Assembly: GCA_947627455.1 (NCBI GenBank)
Contig: CANQWC010000013.1
Location: forward strand, 1-62,302
Source of the DNA: an uncultured Clostridia bacterium
GTDB taxonomy: Bacteria > Bacillota > Clostridia > Oscillospirales > Ruminococcaceae
DNA: 62,302 bases
Reading direction: 5' to 3'
Shown here in pieces: positions 8,945 to 17,227 of the stretch. How positions within the stretch are numbered: the stretch's first letter is position 1; each line of letters starts with the position of its first letter. The notes beneath the pieces are model-generated. The model was not told the DNA's origin. It saw nothing but the letters and a program-made list of their open reading frames with translations, and made no database searches. Made by a program: the position numbers and the translations under genes.

Positions 8945-9442
8945 TCAGTCGGCTTTTCCGTATATTGTAAAGACATAAGACTGAATTGACTCTGCATAAC
9001 ATTCCTCAACAAAGTTTAGCTTTTTGAACAAGGAAATGCTTTTTGAATTGTCTTTCTCTATCAAAGCAACAATATCAATGGACGGATAATCATTTTGAAT
9101 CTTTTTTACCAATTCATTCAATATTTCATAAGCGTATCCCTGCCCTTGAAACAGGGGTGCAATTGTAATTCCGAGTGTAAAACAGTTGTCGCTTTCAGAG
9201 TAAAACACGCTTATATCGCCTATCATTTCGCTGCTTTTGCTGCATACTATAGCATAATGTTGTTCCTCTTTGGACAAAAAAGTGCTGTTGGCATAGTCCT
9301 GAATAAACTTATGCAAGTATTCCTTGCTTGTATCTTCATACCGTTGATATAGATTACATCTGATGTCGTTACGGTAATCAAACATTGTGTCCAAGTCGGT
9401 CGGACGAAAGTTTCGTAAATAAAGACGTTTAGTCCGCAGCAT
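8945..9442 (-). CDS. GNAT-family N-acetyltransferase (RimJ/RimL-like)
   Basis: A 165-residue acetyl-CoA-dependent transferase. The start MLRTKRLYLRNFRPTDLD at 9442 follows GGAGGAG. The opening TKRLYLRNFRPTDL is typical of the RimJ/RimL and SpeG-like branch. The acetyl-CoA loop is seen as IAPLFQGQGYAYEIL, and the C-terminal KDNSKSISLFKKLNF is the usual beta6-alpha4 stretch. Substrate unknown; members acetylate protein N termini, polyamines or antibiotics. First gene of the inverted-repeat cassette. Confidence 0.88.
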   Translation of the reverse strand: MLRTKRLYLRNFRPTDLDTMFDYRNDIRCNLYQRYEDTSKEYLHKFIQDYANSTFLSKEEQHYAIVCSKSSEMIGDISVFYSESDNCFTLGITIAPLFQGQGYAYEILNELVKKIQNDYPSIDIVALIEKDNSKSISLFKKLNFVEECYAESIQSYVFTIYGKAD

Positions 9443-9488
9443 TTTTCTCTCCTCCATCAATCCCGCTTTATCTCAGCAATTCGCAAAA

Positions 9489-9509
9489 ATCAACTTTTTG
9501 TTGTGACAT
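9489..9509 (-). repeat. Right inverted repeat of the cassette
   Basis: 21 bases, exact reverse complement of 8274-8294. It lies just upstream of the acetyltransferase gene and may carry part of its promoter. Confidence 0.85.
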
Positions 9510-9606
9510 AGCCCTAAATTTTACATCGGAGTATCTCCCATCTTTTTCACATGCCAGACTATATTACCACAATTTCAAAAATAAATCAATAGGTTCAGCG
9601 GCATAT

Positions 9607-9728
9607 AATGTGGCCGAAGCCACATTAAGAAGATAGAAGTTAGAAATCAGATGTCAGAGTTTCAAGGTGTCGCCTGCGGCGACGGTTTTAACTTCCGAGG
9701 ATAATGAGTGCGGAATGGATACTCTCAG
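9607..9728 (+). repeat. Family A intergenic repeat, copy 2
   Basis: GTGGCCGAAGCCAC hairpin, AGATAGAAGTTAGAAATCAG short repeats, TTTCAAGGTGTCGCCTGCGGCGAC and GAGGATAATGAGTGCGGAAT. It stands between the right cassette end and the tmRNA promoter. Confidence 0.88.
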
Positions 9729-9806
9729 AGGCATATATTGTCACTTTGCGAGCCTCTTTTGAGGGGCGATATCTCCATGTTCCCCAAAAACTTCTCTGAT
9801 TCTCTA

Positions 9807-9835
9807 TTGATTTCTCCGAAAAAACGGTGTATAAT
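9807..9835 (+). promoter_or_regulatory. Sigma-A promoter of tmRNA
   Basis: TTGATT (9807-9812), a 17-base spacer and TATAAT (9830-9835), placing initiation close to the mature 5' end at 9852. Confidence 0.85.
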
Positions 9836-9851
9836 ATAAATGAACGGTTTA

Positions 9852-10202
9852 GGGGGCGTAAAGGTTTCGACGGGGATCTTGACGACAAATAAGCGAGTAG
9901 AGACTGTGCCGTATCTCTTAAAAATGGCGCAAAACTAAAATTAAACGACAATAACCGTTTAGAATTAGCGGCTGCTTAATGCCGCTCGTCCACCCCGAGA
10001 GCACCACGGCTCGGGCTTGGGCGTCGATCAGTGGTGAACGTCTTTTCGCGAATCCCTGAGCGAGAAGATGATCTAAGGGATACCGAGCTGAGAAGTCTGC
10101 TTACCGACGGCTCAGCAAGGGAAACTAAAAGATAAGCTACACTCGTAGAAAGTTTTTTTGATGGGTTTTCGGACACGGGTTCGATTCCCGTCGCCTCCAC
10201 CA
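9852..10202 (+). ncRNA. ssrA: tmRNA (SsrA)
   Basis: Rescues stalled ribosomes with SmpB and tags the nascent chain for proteolysis. The 5' end GGGGGCG pairs with CGCCTCC at the 3' end to form the acceptor stem (one G-T pair), and CCA is encoded at 10200-10202. A T-arm-like GGGTTCGATTCCCG precedes it. The tag frame starts at GCA (9929-9931) and reads AKLKLNDNNRLELAAA to TAA at 9977-9979. Pseudoknot-like arms fill the rest. Its protein partner smpB is at 40951. Confidence 0.97.
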
Positions 10203-10241
10203 AAATTTGGAAAGTACCGTCAGGTGCTTTCCAAATTTTTT
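10203..10241 (+). terminator. tmRNA intrinsic terminator
   Basis: AAATTTGGAAAG (10203-10214) pairs with CTTTCCAAATTT (10227-10238), with an inner ACC/GGT pairing and a trailing T run. Confidence 0.9.
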
Positions 10242-10456
10242 GTAGTAGTATTACCGGTGAGAAACCGTGCCAAAGCGCCTCAAGCGTTATCCATATATCA
10301 AATTATGAGCGCTTTGCCGCTATGCCTTTATAATTCCTTACACGAATCTTACACAAATTTTCCCCGTTTTTATTTTCACCCGTAAATTTTCCAACAGCCC
10401 CTTTTGAGTCCGTTTTCTTGTACTCCGAGCCCAATTTTCAAAAAATTTTTCTTTCT

Positions 10457-10560
10457 GTTGCACGTTTCCGTGCAACTTTCGGCGTTTTCGGGAGTATTAG
10501 TGAAAGCAGCTTTTCAGCCGAGCCTCGGCTGTCATGATCATGAAACCCTTGGGCTTTCAC
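10457..10560 (+). other. Hairpin-rich noncoding stretch, candidate structured RNA
   Basis: The 500-base gap between tmRNA and the CorC-like gene contains a perfect hairpin GTTGCACG-TTTC-CGTGCAAC (10457-10476). A second unit has GTGAAAGC (10500-10507) pairing with GCTTTCAC (10553-10560), enclosing AGCCGA/TCGGCT and the palindrome TCATGATCATGA. All of it lies upstream of the promoter at 10633, so it is not the leader of the next gene. No coding sequence is apparent. Confidence 0.35.
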
Positions 10561-10632
10561 CTCGCCCGAAAGTCCAAAGCCACGAAACCTCATGAATATA
10601 TTTATTTCATTTCAACGCATTGTCAAATTAAC

Positions 10633-10662
10633 TTGACAAATTCATAACTTTTGTGCTATAAT
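10633..10662 (+). promoter_or_regulatory. Sigma-A promoter of the CorC-like gene
   Basis: TTGACA (10633-10638), an 18-base spacer and TATAAT (10657-10662). Confidence 0.85.
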
Positions 10663-10708
10663 ACTCTCCGTGTATTACTATATACACGGAAAGGTTTGAT
10701 TTTCTTTA

Positions 10709-12013
10709 ATGGACGTGTTCATAATAGTCATACTTCTGATACTGTCCGCCCTGTTTTCAGCTTCCGAGACGGCGCTCTCTTCGGTCAATAAGGTGCGCCT
10801 CCGCAGCTATGCCGACGACGGCAGCAAACGGGCAAAGATGGCTATTAAACTTACCGACAATTTTGACAAAACACTCACCACGATTTTAATCGGAAACAAT
10901 ATTGTGAACCTCGCGTCGACGACTGTCGCGACGGTGATGATAACGGTGCGGTTCGGCGCGAAGTTTGTGCCCGCCTCCACCGCGGTGATGACGGTTCTGG
11001 TCATCATTTTTGGCGAGATAATCCCAAAGAACATCGCCAACGAATTTTCCGAGAAGGTCTCGATGTTCATCGCCTACCCTCTTTACGGCCTTTTGGTGAT
11101 CCTCACGCCGATCGTATGGCTGCTGATAAAGCTCAAGAATCTTGTGATAAGGCTATGCGGCGGATCTAAGGAGTCTCCGACCATGACCGAGGAGGAGCTC
11201 AAGTATATAATCGACGAGATCGAAGACGAAGGAGTCCTTGACGAGAACGAGAGCGACCTTGTAAAGTCGGCGCTCGAGTTTTCCGATATCACGATAAGCG
11301 AAATTTTGATTCCGCGAGTGAATATCTCGGCAGTGGAAATCGACCAGAGCCCCGAGGAGATAAAGGACGCGTTTATAACGTCTCATTTTTCGAGGCTGCC
11401 GGTTTACGAAAAGACGATCGACTCAATTGTCGGCATAATACACGAAAAGAACTTTTTTGATATGTATCTGAACGGGCGGAGGGATATCCGCGAGATAATC
11501 CAGAAACCGCTCTACATATTCGAGCTGACGCCCATCTCGGATATAATGCAGCAGATGCAGAGGGCCAAGACCCATATGGCGGTGGTTGTCGACCAATACG
11601 GCGGCACCCAAGGAATCGTCACAATGGAAGATATAATCGAGGAGCTCGTCGGCGAGATATACGACGAGACCGACGAAGAAGACACCTCATTTGTGGTGTT
11701 GGGCGATAATGAATATGAGGTTTCGGCCGATCTTTCTGTCCGCGACTTCCTCGGCAACATCGAAGCCGATCCCGAGGAGATAGAAACGGACTGCAATTCG
11801 ATCGGTGGTCTTGTCATGGAAAATTTAGACCGCATACCCGAAACGGGCGAAGAAGTCGAAATCGGCCGTTTCCGCTTCAAAGTAGTCTCAATCGACGAGC
11901 AGCGCATTCAGCGCGTCCGCATAAGCGTTTCGCCCCCCAAACCCGACTCCCCCGACGACGACAAGCGCGACAAAGACAAAGACAAGGACAATCCCGCCAA
12001 CAAAGACGCATAG
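10709..12013 (+). CDS. CNNM/CorC-family membrane transporter (hemolysin-like)
   Basis: A 434-residue membrane protein. The N-terminal DUF21/CNNM domain (about 1-150) has several membrane helices and FSASETALSSVNKVRLR. A CBS pair follows (about 190-320, ILIPRVNISAVEIDQ and MAVVVDQYGGTQGIVTMEDI), then a CorC_HlyC domain (about 340-410). The tail is a run of Asp/Lys (DKDKDKDN). This family is linked to Mg2+/Co2+ efflux or resistance; the old 'hemolysin' name is not a proven role. It is a single gene with its own promoter and a hairpin terminator. Confidence 0.9.
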   Translation: MDVFIIVILLILSALFSASETALSSVNKVRLRSYADDGSKRAKMAIKLTDNFDKTLTTILIGNNIVNLASTTVATVMITVRFGAKFVPASTAVMTVLVIIFGEIIPKNIANEFSEKVSMFIAYPLYGLLVILTPIVWLLIKLKNLVIRLCGGSKESPTMTEEELKYIIDEIEDEGVLDENESDLVKSALEFSDITISEILIPRVNISAVEIDQSPEEIKDAFITSHFSRLPVYEKTIDSIVGIIHEKNFFDMYLNGRRDIREIIQKPLYIFELTPISDIMQQMQRAKTHMAVVVDQYGGTQGIVTMEDIIEELVGEIYDETDEEDTSFVVLGDNEYEVSADLSVRDFLGNIEADPEEIETDCNSIGGLVMENLDRIPETGEEVEIGRFRFKVVSIDEQRIQRVRISVSPPKPDSPDDDKRDKDKDKDNPANKDA

Positions 12014-12048
12014 CCTGAATATCAGCTATAACCCCGAAACTTTTTCCC

Positions 12049-12106
12049 TGCCAAAACCAAAAAGTTTTCGATCCAACCCCTTACAAAAGGTCGGACCGAA
12101 AACTTT
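12049..12106 (+). terminator. Terminator hairpin (family B end unit, copy 0)
   Basis: AAAAGTTTTCGATCC pairs with GGACCGAAAACTTTT around CTTACAAAAGG. The same end unit closes the family B repeats at 15278, 50725 and 61086. Confidence 0.75.
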
Positions 12107-12127
12107 TCTTATTCCCCTGCGCTTTTC

Positions 12128-13195
12128 CTATTCAATCTCCTCAACGCCGATAAGCGCTCCTTGGTCATTATACTTTGTCTGAACGCTAATCTCTCCGCCG
12201 CCGTCAGAGCTGAAGACATATATTCCGCCGTCGGGGCTCAGGTCAAGGAACTTGCTGACCGCCGTGCCGTTGAAATAAAGCTTTCGCTCGCCGTTCTCCT
12301 CGCGATATTCGACGCCGTAATTCTTATATGGTTCAAACACTTCTTCAAAGCTTCTGCCGCCCGCTTCTGAATTGCCCGTCGCGGCGCTTTCTTCGTTTGT
12401 CGCGATGTTGCCGTCATAGGTCAGGAATGTCTCGGTAACTTCGCCGTCAAATGCAGCCTGATCATCGCGGGTGAAATAGACCGCCTCCGTTATCATCGAA
12501 TACTCCTTCCCGTCGGGGCCCGTCCAGTTTATGACCTTGTCCTTTGTGCAAAGGTCGCCGTCGACGATAGTTTTCAGCGTCTCGTTGATACTCTTCTCAA
12601 TGCTCTTTAAATCCTCCTCGGTGAGGGCCTTACAGACCTTGTCGCCGTCCTCGGTATACCACCAAAGCTCTTCGCCGCTTTCATACATCTCACGATAATA
12701 TTCAAGCTGCTCCTTCGACCATTTTTCATACTCCTCAGCAGTCCAAAATTCGTCCTCAAAAGAATATGAGAGGCTCGACAGGCTTGACTGAGGGTTCAGC
12801 GTGATCGGGTCGATATCCCTGCGAGGCACAAGCTGCGCCTTTGCGAAAAGCAGCATTCCTACGTTCGCCGCGGCGGTCAGGGCAACTACCGCGATGACAG
12901 CCGCTCCGCAGAGGATTTTCAGCCGCCTTGAAGGCTCGCGCTTCGGTGGTTTTTCTTCGGCTTCTTCGGCTTGGTTTTGCTGAAGTTTGGGCTCGGCAGG
13001 CGCGACGTTCAGCATTTCATCGGCAGAGGCGCCGAATATCTCGCAAATATTTTGGAGAATGTAGACGTCGGGCGCGGTCTCGCCCGCTTCCCATCTCGCG
13101 ACGGCCTGGCGCGAGACGTTGAGTTTTTCCGCAAGCTGCTCCTGAGTATAGCCGTGTTCTTTTCTGAGCTTTGCAAGAGTTTCGTTGAATTGCAT
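12128..13195 (-). CDS. XRE-family DNA-binding protein with one membrane helix
   Basis: A 355-residue one-component membrane regulator candidate. The start MQFNETLAKLRKEHGYTQEQ at 13195 follows GGAAGTG. The helix-turn-helix (about residues 5-58, QEQLAEKLNVSRQAVARWE) is cytoplasmic. A Lys/Glu/Pro linker leads to one membrane helix (about 93-118, ILCGAAVIAVVALTAAANVG), and the last ~230 residues would be extracytoplasmic, acidic and rich in Tyr/Trp. I do not recognise the outer domain. It is monocistronic with its own promoter and may sense an outside signal directly. Confidence 0.85.
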   Translation of the reverse strand: MQFNETLAKLRKEHGYTQEQLAEKLNVSRQAVARWEAGETAPDVYILQNICEIFGASADEMLNVAPAEPKLQQNQAEEAEEKPPKREPSRRLKILCGAAVIAVVALTAAANVGMLLFAKAQLVPRRDIDPITLNPQSSLSSLSYSFEDEFWTAEEYEKWSKEQLEYYREMYESGEELWWYTEDGDKVCKALTEEDLKSIEKSINETLKTIVDGDLCTKDKVINWTGPDGKEYSMITEAVYFTRDDQAAFDGEVTETFLTYDGNIATNEESAATGNSEAGGRSFEEVFEPYKNYGVEYREENGERKLYFNGTAVSKFLDLSPDGGIYVFSSDGGGEISVQTKYNDQGALIGVEEIE

Positions 13196-13226
13196 ACAAG
13201 CACTTCCTTTCGTGATTTGTGTCCTG

Positions 13227-13255
13227 ATTATAATTCGGGCAGACCAAAACGTCAA
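13227..13255 (-). promoter_or_regulatory. Sigma-A promoter of the XRE/membrane regulator
   Basis: Minus strand TTGACG (13255-13250), a 17-base spacer and TATAAT (13232-13227). Confidence 0.8.
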
Positions 13256-13342
13256 TCCCGACGGTGTAACATTCGCGCTACAAAATGTAACATTGCAAAA
13301 AACGGCAGAGCAAAAGCCCTGCCGCGAAAGTTTATATTGAAA

Positions 13343-14762
<1,420 letters not shown>

Positions 14763-14879
14763 GAGGAAAAATGCAAAAATTTAAGTTTTTGGGGGAAGAT
14801 GTTCGCTTTCCTTCTTCATCATGGGAGAGCAGCTGCAGAGCGGGGATTACAAATGTGACCGTTTTAACTCAGGAATGAG

Positions 14880-15312
14880 CTTCGTTTGTTTCCCCGCACC
14901 CTTTCCGCGTTTTTATTAGCGGGGACACCCTTGTTGTTTTAGGAGGGTTGTCGAGCAAAGGCGCAAGCCTTTGCAGAACGACGCTGACAAACGTTATCTT
15001 TTGCACTCTGGAAAGGGCGTCGTTTGTTTCCCCGCGCCCTTTCCGAGCACCGGCCGCCTCGCAAGCTCGGCGGCGAGAAATTTTCTCGCTGACGCTCGAA
15101 AATCAGGGGCACCCCCTACGAGGGTTTCCCCGCGTCGCAACAGCCCACCGGGCTGATTGCTCCTCCCCTTCCTGCGTTTCGCTTACGCTTTTAAAAGAGC
15201 ACGCTTGAACGCGTGCTCTTTTTGGGGTTTTCGCGACTGCGGTCGCGACCAAAGGGCGCTGCCCTTTGGAAACCCGTGAGCCTTTTGTAAAAGGCTCAAG
15301 CGAAAACTTTTA
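14880..15312 (+). repeat. Family B composite hairpin repeat, copy 1
   Basis: Most of an 850-base gap without genes. Modules in order include GCAAAGGCGCAAGCCTTTGC, GAACGACGCTGACAAA, a degenerate GCCGCC/GGCGGC stem, GAAATTTTCTCGC with GCTCGAAAATC, GATTGCTCCTCCCCTTCCTG, the stem AAAGAGCACGC/GCGTGCTCTTT, TCGCGAC/GTCGCGA, AAAGGGCGCTGCCCTTT and the end unit GAGCCTTTTGTAAAAGGCTC with GAAAACTTTT. Copies occur at 50455 and, rearranged, at 60240. Nothing coding was seen. Confidence 0.85.
15194..15223 (+). terminator. Terminator-like hairpin inside family B repeat
   Basis: AAAGAGCACGC (15194-15204) pairs with GCGTGCTCTTT (15211-15221), followed by Ts. The equivalent hairpin recurs in copy 2 near 50640. 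Confidence 0.7.
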
Positions 15313-15429
15313 ATTTTGACAGGATAAGTAGTTTTTGTCACTCTCGCAAGCCGAGATACGCGATTATTTCTCCGTGAGCACGAGCAGGCGATCGTTTTTG
15401 CCTGCGAAGTGCGAACGGATAGAAATAAC

Positions 15430-15475
15430 GCTTATCTTTTTGTAAAAGGCTTGACCGAAAACTTTTTGTTTTTGA
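15430..15475 (+). repeat. Extra copy of the family B end unit
   Basis: CTTTTTGTAAAAGGCTTGACCGAAAAC-type sequence, the end unit alone, just upstream of the dtd promoter. Confidence 0.65.
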
Positions 15476-15501
15476 TCCCCCAAAACATGCTCCGCTCGGT
15501 C

Positions 15502-15530
15502 TTGCTTTATTCCTCGCAACGGTGTATAAT
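15502..15530 (+). promoter_or_regulatory. Sigma-A promoter of dtd operon
   Basis: TTGCTT (15502-15507), a 17-base spacer and TATAAT (15525-15530), only 22 bases before the TTG start at 15552. Confidence 0.75.
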
Positions 15531-15551
15531 AGCAAAAAAGGAGGCGGTTTT

Positions 15552-15989
15552 TTGAAAGCGGTCATACAGCGGGTTGTCGGCGCTCGGGTGAGCGTCGCGG
15601 GCAAAACGGTCGGGCAGATAGGCAATGGGCTTCTGATTCTTCTCGGCGTTGCCGTCGGCGATGACGAGGAGCGCTGCGAAAAGCTCGCGCAAAAAATCTC
15701 GAAGCTTCGCATTTTTGCCGATGACGCGGGCAAAACCAATCTTTCTGTCGGCGACGTCGGCGGCGAAATCCTCGCGGTTTCGCAGTTTACACTCTTCGCC
15801 GACTGCTCGCACGGAAATCGGCCGAGCTTCTTTGAAGCGGCACCGCCCGAACCAGCAAACAGGCTTTATGAGCACTTCTGCGACTGTCTTAACGCGCTCG
15901 GGTTTCCGCCTCAGAAGGGCGTTTTCGGCGCGCATATGGAGATTGAAATGACTGCCGACGGGCCGTTCACCGTCATTCTGGAGGTGTGA
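15552..15989 (+). CDS. dtd: D-aminoacyl-tRNA deacylase
   Basis: Hydrolyses D-amino acids (and glycine mischarged on tRNA-Ala) from tRNA. It has 145 residues. The start is a TTG at 15552 giving (M)KAVIQRVVGARVSVAGK, which matches the universal Dtd start and has GGAGG upstream. The SQFTLFAD motif and NRPSF are present, and the second active-site motif reads ADGPFTVILE near the C-terminus where most members have NDGPVT. It is one base from the next gene, so the two are probably cotranscribed. Confidence 0.95.
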   Translation: MKAVIQRVVGARVSVAGKTVGQIGNGLLILLGVAVGDDEERCEKLAQKISKLRIFADDAGKTNLSVGDVGGEILAVSQFTLFADCSHGNRPSFFEAAPPEPANRLYEHFCDCLNALGFPPQKGVFGAHMEIEMTADGPFTVILEV

Positions 15990-15990
15990 A

Positions 15991-16329
15991 ATGAATATTC
16001 AGATATACTCGCGCTCAAAGTGCTTCGACTCGAAAAAGGCCGAGCGCTGGTTCAAAGAGCGCAGAATAAAATTCCAGCTCATCGACCTCGATTCAAAGGG
16101 GCTGAGCCCTCGCGAGCTTGACAGCGTTATCGCCGCGGTCGGGCTTGAAAACATCATCGACGAAAAATCAAAATCGCCCGAGGCCGCCATGATGAAATAC
16201 CTCTCGAGCAGGGAGCAGAAAATCGATAAGCTGCTTGACGACCCGCGGCTGATAAAGTCGCCGATCGTCAGAAACGGCAGGCAGGCAACCGTCGGATACT
16301 GCCCCGATGTCTGGGAAAAGTGGGAGTAA
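15991..16329 (+). CDS. ArsC/Spx-family thioredoxin-fold protein
   Basis: A 112-residue protein of the arsenate reductase-like (ArsC/YffB/MgsR) family. MNIQIYSRSKCFDSKKAERWF has the single N-terminal Cys of the family; there is no CxxC as in Spx. SPIVRNGRQATVGYCPDVWEKW is the family C-terminus. A true arsenate reductase role is unsupported, as there are no ars genes nearby. It lies one base after dtd and 15 bases before the ferredoxin gene. Confidence 0.85.
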   Translation: MNIQIYSRSKCFDSKKAERWFKERRIKFQLIDLDSKGLSPRELDSVIAAVGLENIIDEKSKSPEAAMMKYLSSREQKIDKLLDDPRLIKSPIVRNGRQATVGYCPDVWEKWE

Positions 16330-16344
16330 TCTCGGAGGGAGCGC

Positions 16345-17166
16345 ATGAAGAAATATTTTCTGCCGCTTGTTATGCTCGCGATTTTTGAGACCGTCGCGGT
16401 GGCGCTATGGCTGACGCAGGGCAACATATTTTATCTGTTTAACTTCAGCTATATCGGCATATCGGTTTCTCTCGGGGTGTTTCTTTTCGTCATGAATTAC
16501 AAATACGCCCGCAGGGTCGCGCAGCTTTTGGTCGGGCTTTATATGCTGATATATCTCGGCTTTATCTGCGGCGAGAACATGCAGATCGAGGGATTCTGGT
16601 ATTATCTTTTTACGGGTGTATTCGAGGCCGCGACGATCCACTATGCGGTGGCAAAAATATTCGGGCCGCTGATTTTCGGCAGGGGCTGGTGCGGCTATGC
16701 CTGTTGGACGGCGATGGTGCTTGATTTTCTGCCCTATAAAACCGCCGAAGCGCCGAGGAAAAAGCTCGGGTGGATAAGGTATATAACCTTTGCGGCGTCG
16801 TTTATATTCGTTTCGGCGCTGTTTCTTTGCCGCATCGGCAATATCGAAAAAATAATGTTCTGGGCGTTCATTATCGGGAATATTCTTTATTACGCCGTCG
16901 GGATAATACTTGCGTTCGCTTTCAAAGATAACCGCGCGTTCTGCAAGTACATATGCCCTATCACCGTGTTTTTGAAGCCAATGAGTTATTTCTCGCTGAT
17001 GAGGATTAAATGCGACGAAAGCAAGTGCGTTTCCTGCGGAAAGTGCAAAAAGGTGTGCCCGATGGAAGTCGACGTCACCGACAACTCGCGAAAACGGGCG
17101 AACGGCACGGAATGTATTCTTTGCTTTGAGTGCGTTAAAAGCTGCCCGAAGAAAGCTCTGAAATGA
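16345..17166 (+). CDS. Polytopic membrane protein with two 4Fe-4S clusters (NapH/NosR/CcoG-like)
   Basis: A 273-residue membrane electron-transfer protein. About six membrane helices cover residues 5-205. Between them is GRGWCGYACWT, then CKYICP, both typical of the NapH/NosR-like four-helix family. The C-terminal ferredoxin domain has CVSCGKCKKVCP and CILCFECVKSCP, giving two 4Fe-4S clusters. Partner and substrate are unknown; no nitrate, nitrous oxide or cytochrome genes are nearby. It ends the dtd operon, before a bidirectional terminator. Confidence 0.88.
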   Translation: MKKYFLPLVMLAIFETVAVALWLTQGNIFYLFNFSYIGISVSLGVFLFVMNYKYARRVAQLLVGLYMLIYLGFICGENMQIEGFWYYLFTGVFEAATIHYAVAKIFGPLIFGRGWCGYACWTAMVLDFLPYKTAEAPRKKLGWIRYITFAASFIFVSALFLCRIGNIEKIMFWAFIIGNILYYAVGIILAFAFKDNRAFCKYICPITVFLKPMSYFSLMRIKCDESKCVSCGKCKKVCPMEVDVTDNSRKRANGTECILCFECVKSCPKKALK

Positions 17167-17180
17167 ATTAGCGATATGAA

Positions 17181-17210
17181 AAAAAGCAGGCGGAAACCCA
17201 CCTGCTTTTT
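17181..17210. terminator. Bidirectional terminator between convergent genes
   Basis: AAAAAGCAGG (17181-17190) pairs with CCTGCTTTTT (17201-17210), usable from both strands. Confidence 0.85.
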
Positions 17211-17227
17211 AAGTTTTATGAGGTTTT

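Larger units (their letters stand above)
8274..9509. mobile_element. Two-gene cassette bounded by 21-bp perfect inverted repeats
   Basis: The 21 bases 8274-8294, which begin ATGTCACAAC, recur as an exact reverse complement at 9489-9509. The two genes between them have visibly more A/T at third positions than neighbours on either side, suggesting transfer. No transposase or recombinase is encoded, and no target-site duplication could be recognised in the flanks. This is what a cassette moved in trans, or a decayed insertion element with cargo, would look like. See findings. Confidence 0.6.

Noticed and set aside
8339-9442. Toxin-antitoxin or prophage module
   Set aside because: An ImmA-like peptidase is present, but no repressor, integrase, toxin or antitoxin gene lies next to it. 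The inverted repeats give a simpler explanation.
10141-10202. tRNA-like T arm and CCA end
   Set aside because: These belong to the 3' end of tmRNA; the 5' half with GGGGGCG and the tag frame complete that gene, so no separate tRNA is present.
15991-16329. Arsenate reductase or Spx regulator
   Set aside because: The fold family is clear, but it has a single N-terminal Cys, no CxxC and no ars genes nearby, so neither specific name is supported.
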